This document shows, in pieces, positions 17,892 through 26,000 of a stretch of DNA of 64,000 nucleotides. Every line of letters begins with the position of its first letter. Position 1 is the stretch's first letter. The stretch is from an uncultured Christensenellaceae bacterium. Lineage in GTDB: Bacteria > Bacillota > Clostridia > Christensenellales > Borkfalkiaceae. The notes beneath the pieces are model-generated. The model was given only the letters and a program-made list of their open reading frames with translations, was not told where the DNA came from and ran no database searches. The DNA is taken from contig CAJUPX010000003.1 of the NCBI GenBank assembly GCA_910588685.1, positions 1 to 64,000 of the forward strand. The letters run 5' to 3'. The position numbers and the translations under genes are program-made.

Positions 17892-18797
17892 TTATTCGTT
17901 TTGTGAATTAATAGTTTCATAATAAGGATTGACGTGTACCGTTACGTGCTTAACCAAGGGAAAATTATGCTCTATTCCTTTATGGACTTCTTCAGCTATC
18001 GCGTGCGCTTCATAAAGCGGCAAATCGCTCTTGCACGCAATTTCCGCAATTACGTAAATCCTGTTGCCAAACATTCTTGTTAAAAGCTTATCTATATTGA
18101 TAACTCCCTCGCAACCGGAAATAAATGACTGAATTTCTGTCTGTGTTTTTTCGTCGCACGCTTCGTCTGTCATTTTTTTAATTGCGTCTATAAAAATCTG
18201 AATTGCCGCCTTAAATATGAATAAGCAGATTACTATACAGGCAATTGTATCAAGAACAGGCACGCCGCACATCGCGCCCACTACTCCCACAAGCGAGCCC
18301 ACTGAAGAGAGCGCATCGGAACGGTGATGCCAGGCGTCGGCTTTAAGTGCGGAAGAGTTTATTTTTTTTGCTGTCAGATAGGTATACCAGAACATCCCCT
18401 CTTTAACTGCTATTGATATTATCGCGGCAACTAATGGCAAAACGCCTATAATGGATATATTTTTATACGAACCGTCAATTAAACTGCATACGCCTGAATA
18501 CCCTATTCCCGCGCCCGTGGCAAACAGAACCACGGCAAGCAAAATTGCAGCAACGCATTCAAACCGTTCGTGCCCGAAGGGATGATTTTTATCAGGTTTT
18601 TTGGCGGAAATTTTAACGCCTATAATAACGATTATTGTAGAAAACACGTCTGAGGCAGAGTGAACCGCGTCGGATATAAGCGCAAACGACGAGCCAAAAA
18701 TACCGGCAAGCAGTTTAAATACAGATAAAATTAAATTTATAATTATGGTTATTATAGAAATTTTTATAGCCGTTTTTTCTAATTGCAAATTTTCCAT
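17892..18797 (-). CDS. cation diffusion facilitator family metal exporter
   Basis: A 301-residue CDF transporter with about six membrane helices and a cytoplasmic C-terminal domain. Metal-site residues are visible in SDAVHSASDVFST (second helix) and in AWHHRSDALSS (fifth helix), both of the D/HxxxD kind. HPFGHERFE is the loop signature. It probably exports zinc, iron or manganese by proton antiport. The HxxxD pair in helix 5 favours zinc, but the substrate is not settled. Confidence 0.93.
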   Translation of the reverse strand: MENLQLEKTAIKISIITIIINLILSVFKLLAGIFGSSFALISDAVHSASDVFSTIIVIIGVKISAKKPDKNHPFGHERFECVAAILLAVVLFATGAGIGYSGVCSLIDGSYKNISIIGVLPLVAAIISIAVKEGMFWYTYLTAKKINSSALKADAWHHRSDALSSVGSLVGVVGAMCGVPVLDTIACIVICLFIFKAAIQIFIDAIKKMTDEACDEKTQTEIQSFISGCEGVINIDKLLTRMFGNRIYVIAEIACKSDLPLYEAHAIAEEVHKGIEHNFPLVKHVTVHVNPYYETINSQNE

Positions 18798-18835
18798 TTC
18801 TTCTCCAAAATTTTAACAAAACTGCTGAAAATCAA

Positions 18836-18864
18836 TTGACTTTAAATATTAATTAAAATATAAT
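18836..18864 (+). promoter_or_regulatory. promoter of the tRNA-Thr locus
   Basis: TTGACT (18836-18841), 17 bases, then TATAAT (18859-18864). It lies just upstream of the broken first tRNA-Thr copy. The intact copy at 18986 has no promoter of its own that I can see, so it is presumably read through. Confidence 0.8.
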
Positions 18865-18884
18865 ATTCAAGTAAGCAAACATTT

Positions 18885-18959
18885 GCTGCTATGGCTCAGC
18901 AGGTAGAGCACGTCCTTGGTAAGGAGTAACAAGGCTAAAATCTGCCACTAACCATTTGA
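18885..18959 (+). pseudogene. truncated tRNA-Thr copy (5' half only)
   Basis: Bases 18882-18925 match 18983-19026 of the intact tRNA-Thr with two mismatches, then identity stops after the anticodon loop. The following bases cannot form the anticodon 3' stem, the T-arm or the acceptor stem. It is therefore a relic, placed between the promoter and the intact tRNA. Confidence 0.75.
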
Positions 18960-18985
18960 TAAAAAATTTAATAATTAACGAGTTT

Positions 18986-19061
<76 letters not shown>

Positions 19062-19063
19062 AG

Positions 19064-19090
19064 AAAACCACCATATTTGGTGGTTTTTTC
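19064..19090 (+). terminator. terminator of tRNA-Thr
   Basis: AAAACCACC (19064-19072) pairs with GGTGGTTTT (19079-19087) and is followed by further Ts. It begins three bases after the tRNA. Confidence 0.85.
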
Positions 19091-19148
19091 TTGTATTTTA
19101 CCACTATATATAGGATATGTCAAATTGTAATGGTATAGTTAAAGTAAA

Positions 19149-19600
19149 TTTGCAGACGAATTGCAGACATTTTTAGGTAAAAAATAAGGCTGTTTTTATA
19201 GGTAGGGCTACTCCTTGCCCGTTTACTCTCAAAAACTGCCTAAAACGCCCTATTTCTGTCCTAATTGCAGACATTTGCAGACGAAAGAAATTGACTCTAA
19301 AATTCGCATAGGTAGGGCTACTCCCTATTTAAGTCGTGTGCAACTTACCCAATTTTTGTATTTAAAATATTTGCAGACGAATTGCAAACGCCTATTTTAT
19401 GGTATTTTTAATATTAAAATTACTTTGACTTTACCAAAGACAAACCCTAAATTCGCTAAGGAAATGCCCTACTCTCCATCAACCATAGAAATATACAATA
19501 TATTGTGTTTTTCTATACCATATTATATATTATAATACAAGAGCAAAATATTTGCAAACAACAAAAAGTATTTTTATCTGCAAATGTCTGCAAATATTCA
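19149..19600. repeat. integrase arm-type repeat array (attachment region)
   Basis: The gene-free stretch 19091-19627 carries many copies of TTGCAGAC or close variants. They sit at 19150-19157, 19161-19168, 19265-19272, 19275-19282, 19371-19378, 19382-19389 and 19552-19559. Two inverted copies lie near 19577-19596. Several come as pairs about ten bases apart. A second direct repeat of 17 bases, ATAGGTAGGGCTACTCC, is at 19198-19214 and 19308-19324. Position between the tRNA and the integrase gene, and the pairing, fit arm-type binding sites of a lambda/Tn916-like integrase. A 106-codon plus-strand frame here is not convincing. Confidence 0.7.
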
Positions 19601-19627
19601 GGTTTAGGCAGGCTTAGTCCGTCAATT

Positions 19628-19664
19628 AAGTAAAAGAACGACATAATATGTCGTTCTTTTACTT
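19628..19664. terminator. perfect palindrome terminator after the integrase
   Basis: An 18-bp perfect inverted repeat with a single central base lies directly after the integrase stop; the minus-strand 3' arm ends in a T-rich run. It can stop transcription in both directions and shields the tRNA side from the element. Confidence 0.7.
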
Positions 19665-21116
19665 TTACATTTCTGCTTCGCTTTTCTTTTTCATAGAAGA
19701 TAAAAATTCGTCTATATCTGTTATGTTATAATCTTCTAACATTTTGGATATTTTTTTTGCAATGGATTCTACGTCTTTATCTTCTTGCTGTTCAGTTGTT
19801 TCAATTTCTACAGGTTGCGTGATGGGTTGCATTACAGCCTTATTTTTGGGTGCTCTATAATACTTATGTTTATCGGCAGGCTCTTCTACCGCTTCTCCCG
19901 CAGTTTCATATCGACTATCAAATACACCTATTGCGCTTTCCAAATATTTATTGTCTCTTACAGTATTATAAATCATCGTCGTTTCAATTTTGCGGTGTCC
20001 CATCAGAGCCTGAACAACACGCGGATTAGTATTTTGTTCAAACAAGGTATTTGAAAATGTATGCCTTAACTCATAGAAATGTATTCCTTTGCCGTCAAGA
20101 TTATTACGTTTTAAGAATCTGTCAAACATGTGCTTTGTCCCTGAATATGAACGCAACTCCCCTTTATTTGTTCCGAATACAAAGTCATCGTTCCCTATTA
20201 GCGAAAAGCCTGTTTCCACTTGTAACTTCTCTCGATACTCTTTCCAATCTGATAGTGTTTGCAATAATAATTTAGGAATGGGATTAGTTCTAACACTACC
20301 CGCCGTCTTTGTTTTTCCTATCACTGTTTTACGGGCAACTACATTACCCTCACTATCAAATTCAGGCTCTACCGTCATTCCTCGTACAACCGACAAGGTT
20401 TCGTTTTGAAAGTCAATATCACGCCACCGTAATCCTATAACTTCACCCGGACGTAAACCTGCAAACATAGCCGTCAGACAAAACGCTTTAAAAAAGTGAT
20501 CCGTATTTAACGCTATTAAAAATGGTTCACGCAATTCTTCAGGCAATGCTTTTTGTTCTTTTTCTTCTGTATTTTCTTTTGCCTTTCGTTCTATGGACTT
20601 AAACTTGATTCTACTTAGTGGGTTACTATCTATTAAACCTCTATCAAGGCAATATTCAAGATAATCAGAAAATAAATATTTGACTTTTTTTACTGTGTCA
20701 AGTTCATATTTATTGAGCAACATTTTGAAATGCGGCTGCAAATTATCTATATTCAAATCTTGCGGGCGAAAATTTCCGTAAACAGGAAAGATATGCAATT
20801 TAGCATTTCTTATGCAGCTTTCAAAAGTACGCGGAGCTACAGTCGTTATTTTATAATTCATAAGCCAAAACATCATGTGGCTTTCGATCCGTACTTCTTC
20901 ACGTGCAGTAACTACTTTCCCATTTTCCTTATTTAAATAAGGTATTAGCTTTGCGGCAACTTCCGCTCTCGTTTTTCCGGTAAAAGTTTTTCGCAAAGGT
21001 TTTCCGTCAGGCTTTAATCCGATAGAAATTTGCGAAATCCACACTCCATCTTTTCTTTGATAAATAGAACCTTCATGATTACCTCTACGTGTCGCTGTTT
21101 TCTTTTTATGCGACAT
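19665..21116 (-). CDS. int: tyrosine site-specific integrase of the mobile element
   Basis: A 483-residue phage/ICE-type integrase. The N-terminus (SIYQRKDGVWISQISIG) is an AP2-like arm-binding domain, and a SAM-like core-binding domain follows at about 75-165. The catalytic domain has the first arginine in FAGLRPGEVIGLRW, the second in FYELRHTF, histidine in LMGHRKIETTMIY, and the nucleophile tyrosine in that same block. The histidine of the usual HxLR box is tyrosine here. A charged ~90-residue tail follows. GGAGGAAATT precedes the ATG; the start overlaps the excisionase gene by 11 bases. Confidence 0.94.
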   Translation of the reverse strand: MSHKKKTATRRGNHEGSIYQRKDGVWISQISIGLKPDGKPLRKTFTGKTRAEVAAKLIPYLNKENGKVVTAREEVRIESHMMFWLMNYKITTVAPRTFESCIRNAKLHIFPVYGNFRPQDLNIDNLQPHFKMLLNKYELDTVKKVKYLFSDYLEYCLDRGLIDSNPLSRIKFKSIERKAKENTEEKEQKALPEELREPFLIALNTDHFFKAFCLTAMFAGLRPGEVIGLRWRDIDFQNETLSVVRGMTVEPEFDSEGNVVARKTVIGKTKTAGSVRTNPIPKLLLQTLSDWKEYREKLQVETGFSLIGNDDFVFGTNKGELRSYSGTKHMFDRFLKRNNLDGKGIHFYELRHTFSNTLFEQNTNPRVVQALMGHRKIETTMIYNTVRDNKYLESAIGVFDSRYETAGEAVEEPADKHKYYRAPKNKAVMQPITQPVEIETTEQQEDKDVESIAKKISKMLEDYNITDIDEFLSSMKKKSEAEM

Positions 21117-21375
21117 AATTTCCTCCCTTATCGAAGCCTCTTAACTGCCATGTTACAAACGCTAAAATACTTACCACTTTTCTATTGCCAACACACGTAA
21201 CGGGAAAATTTGCACTACACATTAACGCTCTAACGTTATCACGCCCCAAACCGGTAAGCTCTATCAATTCATTGCAATCAAGATAGCTTTTCCCATATTT
21301 ATCAGAAAGTCTTTTTACTTCATTTGTAATCAATTGTTCAATATTTACCGTAGGATCAGCTCTGTAATATTTCAT
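21106..21375 (-). CDS. excisionase-like DNA-binding protein
   Basis: An 89-residue protein with a helix-turn-helix-like region (YLDCNELIELTGLGRDNVRAL), followed by a short wing and an aromatic C-terminus. The size, the overlap with int and the fold match excisionase-type proteins of clostridial integrative elements. It would steer the integrase toward excision. An RBS AGAGGA is seven bases before the ATG. Confidence 0.75.
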   Translation of the reverse strand: MKYYRADPTVNIEQLITNEVKRLSDKYGKSYLDCNELIELTGLGRDNVRALMCSANFPVTCVGNRKVVSILAFVTWQLRGFDKGGNYVA

Positions 21376-21416
21376 TTACTGTTCCTCTCGCATTGTGTAT
21401 ATGTTTTTTCAAACAA
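21372..21416 (-). CDS. possible 14-codon leader peptide upstream of the excisionase gene
   Basis: A TTG at 21414-21416 lies six bases after AGGAGG (21421-21426) and opens a short frame, MFEKTYTQCERNSK. Its TGA overlaps the ATG of the excisionase gene (ATGA). The strong ribosome site would otherwise serve nothing, since the excisionase ATG is 45 bases away. It is not supported by any homology that I know. Confidence 0.35.
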   Translation of the reverse strand: MFEKTYTQCERNSK

Positions 21417-21426
21417 TCCCCCTCCT

Positions 21427-21468
21427 AAAAAAATAAAAGGGTTTGAAATGCTATTGCAAATCAAACCC
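21427..21468 (-). promoter_or_regulatory. leader attenuator hairpin A (before excisionase)
   Basis: On the minus strand GGGTTTGA and TCAAACCC (21439-21468) form an 8-bp stem with an inner TGC/GCA stem. A TTTTATTTTTTT tract follows, so it is a clear intrinsic terminator inside a leader, followed by AGGAGG. Upstream sequence up to about 21510 can pair with the 5' arm to make an alternative structure. A second copy is at 22891-22937. Confidence 0.7.
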
Positions 21469-21509
21469 TCTCTGTTACCCAACGGATTAAATGATTTTCT
21501 ATTTAGTTG

Positions 21510-22418
21510 TTACATCTCTATATTAGAGCCGCCACCGCTTCCCGCACCGCCGTCATCATCGGATTCTGTTTGCGAAGCTCCGCTACCCGAATATATGGAC
21601 AGCCATATTTTCATGCTTGCAAGTTCGCTCTCGGCAAGCAACTTTGCCATACCTTCCGTCTTGCTTTCGGGGCGTGTACTGTATTTTTCTTTGTCGCGGT
21701 ACGCTTTTATCGCCGCATAATACCTATTGCGTTCTTCATACCGAACGTCCACAGGTAAAAGCCCCAACGAAATCATTTCATAGATTAAAAGCAATCTTCC
21801 CGTTCTTCCGTTACCGTCAACAAACGGGTGTATGTTTTCAAACTCGATATGATGCTTGGCAAGGTTATGGAATAATTCTACCCAATTAAACTGCTCTTGT
21901 TCTGCAAGCTCGGCGTTATGCTTACAATCAGCTTGCAATTCTTCCGCATACGCTTTCATTTTTTCGGAAACTTCCGTAGGCGGGCAAGGCGTGTAAACTA
22001 TTCTCGTTAAACTGCCTACATAATTTTGTATTGTCCGATATTTGCCCGCTTCTTCATCGCCGCGCAAAACAAAACTATGGACTTGCTTTATAAATTCTTC
22101 TGTAATCGGCTTCTTGTCCTTAACAGACTCATAAAGAAAATCGAATGCCTGTTTATAGCCGACTATATCTTCACTCTCTCTTAAAGAGTGCGCACCCGTA
22201 ACTATTCCTTTTTCGATCAAGAGCTTCGTCTCATCGAAAGTAAAGGTATTGCCCTCGATTGCATTTGAGTTATGGCTTGCGCTGATCGAAAACTCGTTAT
22301 TGAAATATTTGAGTTCGCTTGCCGTAAGCGGACGAACTTTTTTCATAAGTGCATAGCTATTTTCTATCTCGCCGATGATGTCTATGTACTTTTGTTGTTC
22401 TTCCATTTTTTTAGACAT
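21510..22418 (-). CDS. Fic family protein (probable AMP-transferase)
   Basis: A 302-residue Fic protein. The catalytic motif HPFVDGNGRTGR is complete. An N-terminal inhibitory helix motif of the (S/T)xxxE(G/N) type is present as SNAIEGN, so this is a class II, self-inhibited enzyme with the inhibitory glutamate kept. Such proteins move AMP onto hydroxyl groups of target proteins. The C-terminus is a glycine/serine-rich tail. AAAGGAG precedes the ATG. No partner antitoxin gene is adjacent, which fits intramolecular inhibition. Its target is unknown. Confidence 0.92.
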   Translation of the reverse strand: MSKKMEEQQKYIDIIGEIENSYALMKKVRPLTASELKYFNNEFSISASHNSNAIEGNTFTFDETKLLIEKGIVTGAHSLRESEDIVGYKQAFDFLYESVKDKKPITEEFIKQVHSFVLRGDEEAGKYRTIQNYVGSLTRIVYTPCPPTEVSEKMKAYAEELQADCKHNAELAEQEQFNWVELFHNLAKHHIEFENIHPFVDGNGRTGRLLLIYEMISLGLLPVDVRYEERNRYYAAIKAYRDKEKYSTRPESKTEGMAKLLAESELASMKIWLSIYSGSGASQTESDDDGGAGSGGGSNIEM

Positions 22419-22493
22419 AGCCGTTACTCCTTTTCATATATTATACTCATTTTACAGTCAATAGTCAAGGTTAATAATGCCGCCTTGCAATTC

Positions 22494-22877
22494 TTATTTC
22501 ACAAGCCGAAAACTTTTTCTGAAAGCGACAGGCAACGTCTCGCCGTTCAACTCGCCGTCTTTTAACGTTAACACCTTTATTCCGTTATCCGCAAGGTAAT
22601 TGATTTCTTGCGTAATTTCAATGGGCGAATTGCCAAGAACATCAAGTTCGGCTACAAGTAGAATATTAAATTCCCGATACTTCGCCCGCAATCTCAAGCT
22701 ATGATAAGTAAGAGAATCCATTGAACCGCTTTCCATAAAGGTTTCCGTTACTGTGTATCCTTGCATATTTGCATACGACAAAATCTTTTCTGTCTGCAGT
22801 TGCAAATCATCCCTCGCTTCCGAGCGGCAATAAACGATTGCCCTTGTCTCATTGTCCTTAACCGGTTGAAAATTCAT
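22494..22877 (-). CDS. resolvase-like N-terminal domain protein, probably without recombinase activity
   Basis: A 127-residue protein resembling only the N-terminal catalytic domain of serine recombinases (AIVYCRSEARDD, then LLVAELDVLGNSP and the final strand-helix). The family normally has R-x-S with the nucleophile serine two residues after arginine; here the order is R-S-E-A-R. No DNA-binding domain follows. The start at 22877 has GGAGGA seven bases upstream; a longer frame would run through the leader hairpin. A regulatory role is possible. Confidence 0.75.
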   Translation of the reverse strand: MNFQPVKDNETRAIVYCRSEARDDLQLQTEKILSYANMQGYTVTETFMESGSMDSLTYHSLRLRAKYREFNILLVAELDVLGNSPIEITQEINYLADNGIKVLTLKDGELNGETLPVAFRKSFRLVK

Positions 22878-22890
22878 ACTTTTGTCCTCC

Positions 22891-22937
22891 TGTAAAAATA
22901 AAAGAGCGTTTGAAGTGCTTTTGCAAATCAAACCCTC
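22891..22937 (-). promoter_or_regulatory. leader attenuator hairpin B (before resolvase-like gene)
   Basis: On the minus strand GAGGGTTTGA (22928-22937) pairs with TCAAACGCTC (22904-22913) with one mismatch and an inner TGC/GCA stem. TTTTATTTTTA follows and then GGAGGA. The block 22885-22985 is a near copy of 21421-21512, including the upstream part able to form an alternative stem. Confidence 0.7.
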
Positions 22938-23037
22938 TCTGTTGCCCATCGGATTAAATGATTTCCTATTCAACTGTGTTAATTATAACATTTTTACAGT
23001 TGTTTGTAAAGGGGTACAGAGAAAGAATCTGATCTTT

Positions 23038-26000
23038 TTATGCTACTTCCGCTTCGTCCTCGTCGTCATCTTCGTCAAGTATTTCGACGACGGGTTTATC
23101 CGTTGTATCTTCGTCCATTATTATAGGTGCTTCCTGTTTACCCAAGTCAAGCTCTGCATCTATCTCGGCAAGTTCATTTCGCAACTGTTCTACTTCTCCC
23201 GCTTGCTCAAACGGTTGGTCTACCTGTTCTTTTGCCGCCGATAAGTCCTGCTCATACACACGGCGTTTATCAAGGTAAAATTCTATATTCTTTTCAAAAC
23301 CGTTCAGACAGTTTTCCATACGCGATATAGTTCCTACATCGCTATCGGAAATATGTACGGTATAGCTGCCCGTTCCGACAAGTTTCAGATTATGCCCTTC
23401 GCCGTCCTTTATCTGCGGTATTATCGCAAAGCCTTTTATATAGCCTACCGTTTTCCCAACATACTCGCCCGAAGCAACAACCTGAATTAAAAGTGCGCCC
23501 GCATCTTTCCTTTCCTCGTACTTATTCTTACCGACTTGTATCAAATCGTTTTCGTGTTCCATACGCAAAGTCATGTCGTTTTGTAATTCCGCAACCTTTT
23601 CATTGATTTCCGTTATCATTTCAGGCGTATGCAATATTTGTGTTTGCATAGCATAACGATTATCACGGTAAACCTTTTCCAAATCGCTCAACTGTCCTAA
23701 CCGCATTTCGATTTCCATTTTCCTCTTAATTTTGGGGTTATCGGACGTTATGGCTTTGATTTCGGCAAACGATAAGGTGGCATCGTCAATATCTTCCGCA
23801 ACTCTTACTGATAAATCGCCACGGTTGATTTGCGATATAAACCTTTGCTTTGTTTCCAATATCTGATACGAATAAGCATCGAAGGTGCGCTTTGTAACGT
23901 AGGTATAAAGCGAAACTTCTTCGTTCTCATTACCCTGTCGCACAATTCGCCCCTCACGTTGTTCCAAATCGCTCGGTCTAAACGGTGTGTCCAAATGGTG
24001 CAACGCTATTAACTTGTTCTGAAAGTTAGTGCCTGCGCCGCATTTTTCGGTAGAACCGAGAAACACGCGAATATCGCCGTTTCGGACTCTGTCGAAAATA
24101 TCTTGTTTTTGCTGATCGGTCTTTGCCTCGTGAATATACGCGATTTCTTCTTCGGGTATTCCGCACTCAATTAGCTTACGCTTTATATCGTTATAAACGT
24201 CGAAGTCCTGTTCGGGATTATAATCTGCATACATCTTCTTCGGCGTAGACATATCGCAAAATACAACCTGCGTACAACGCTGCTCTGCCGTTTCCGACCA
24301 AATCTTATAGATATTGTTTATGCAACGGTTTATTTTACTGTTGCTATCGTCGGGTATAGTCTTATCAAAGCATCTTGGGTCAAGTGCAATCATTTTACCG
24401 TCATATGTTACGCATAGCATATTATCTTGCCACGGCTCAACTGCTCCGTTCGCTATTTTCTCGGAACGCTTAACGATTTCGTCATTAAGTTGCAAAATCC
24501 TTTCGGTCGGCTCTAATTGCTCGATAATCTTTCTTATTCCCGGCACGGGCAAGTTTAGCATATCCGCTGTTTTTACGTCCGCAAAACTGCGGTACATTTT
24601 CAAGAGTTCGGGCAAGTTCGTAAATTTTGCAACTCTCGTTCTCGTCCTATAACCTTGTCCGCTTGGTGCAAGTTCCAAAGCCGTTATGGTTTCCGTAAAA
24701 TTCGCCGCCCATAAATCAAAGAACTGAAACTCCGCTTCGCGTAAGCCGTTTCTCTGCAAGTAGGTCTGTAACGTGTACATCTCAACAAGAGAATTGCTTA
24801 TTGGCGTTCCCGTTGCAAACACTACTCCCCTGTCGCCACCGCGAACTTCGCCTATGTATTCACACTTCAAATCCATGTCGGACGAACGCTGCGACATTGC
24901 CCTGCTTATGCCCGACACATTATTCATTTTTGTAAAGATAAATTTATTTTTGTATTTATGCGCTTCGTCAACGAAAATATAATCTACTCCCAAGTCCTCG
25001 AACTGTAACAAATCGTCTTTCTTTTCTGCGCTCGTCAGTTTTTCAAGTTGCGCTCTCTTATTTTTTAACGTGCGCTCTAAATCTTTAATTCTGATGCGTT
25101 CGCCTTTTTCTTCCTTCGCCTGACGAATACCTATCTCGATTTCGGCAATTTCCCTGTTCAGCCTTTCTTCCTGTCTTTGCCGTGAAATGGGTATCTTCTC
25201 GAAACTCGACATAGCGATAACCACCGCATCCCAGTCGCCTGTTGCCACCTTTGCGACAAACCTTTTACGACTCGTCCTTTCAAAGTCTTTTTTCGTTGCC
25301 ATAAGCACGTTGGCGTTTGGATAAAGAGTTCGGAACTCGTTAGCCCATTGCAAAACCAAGTGATTAGGCACAACGATTATAGGCTTCTTTGCCGTACCGC
25401 ACTCTTTGAGTTTCATACAGGCAGCCGCAATCTCAAAAGTTTTACCTGCGCCGACAGAATGATGTAACAATACGTTATTGCCTTGCAATATTCGCGCAAC
25501 AGCATCTTTCTGATATGGTTTCAAAGTAATTTCGGGATTCATGCTTGGAAACTCTAAATAGCTTCCGTCGAACTGCGGTACAACCGTCGTGTTGTATATC
25601 TCGTTGTACCTATTTACAAGGTGTTCTCGTCTATGTGGCTCGTCGAATATCCAACGCTTAAACTCATCGTATATTTTTCTTTGTCTTTCTCTTACAGCGA
25701 TAGTTTCCTTTTTATTGGTAACTCGCTTTTTCTTTCCGTCCTCCTCAATTTCGTCGGTTATCGTAGGCGTTTGTTGATTAAGGCATTTCTCAAAGATACG
25801 AAATGCGTCCATTCGGCTTGTACCGAATACAGAACCTGCTTTAACGCTTTGTCGCAACCAAGCAGGTCGCTCAACATTCCACTCGCCTGTAATCGAATTA
25901 AAACTGACATTTATTTCGTCTATATAATATGGATTGACGTCAAGCAACTCGCAAATAAACTGCTTGTAGTATTTCGTATCAACCCATTTAACGCCGATTT

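Noticed and set aside
19215-19535. 106-codon plus-strand open frame in the attachment region
   Set aside because: It has no ribosome site, a biased composition and runs through the repeat array; no recognisable domain.
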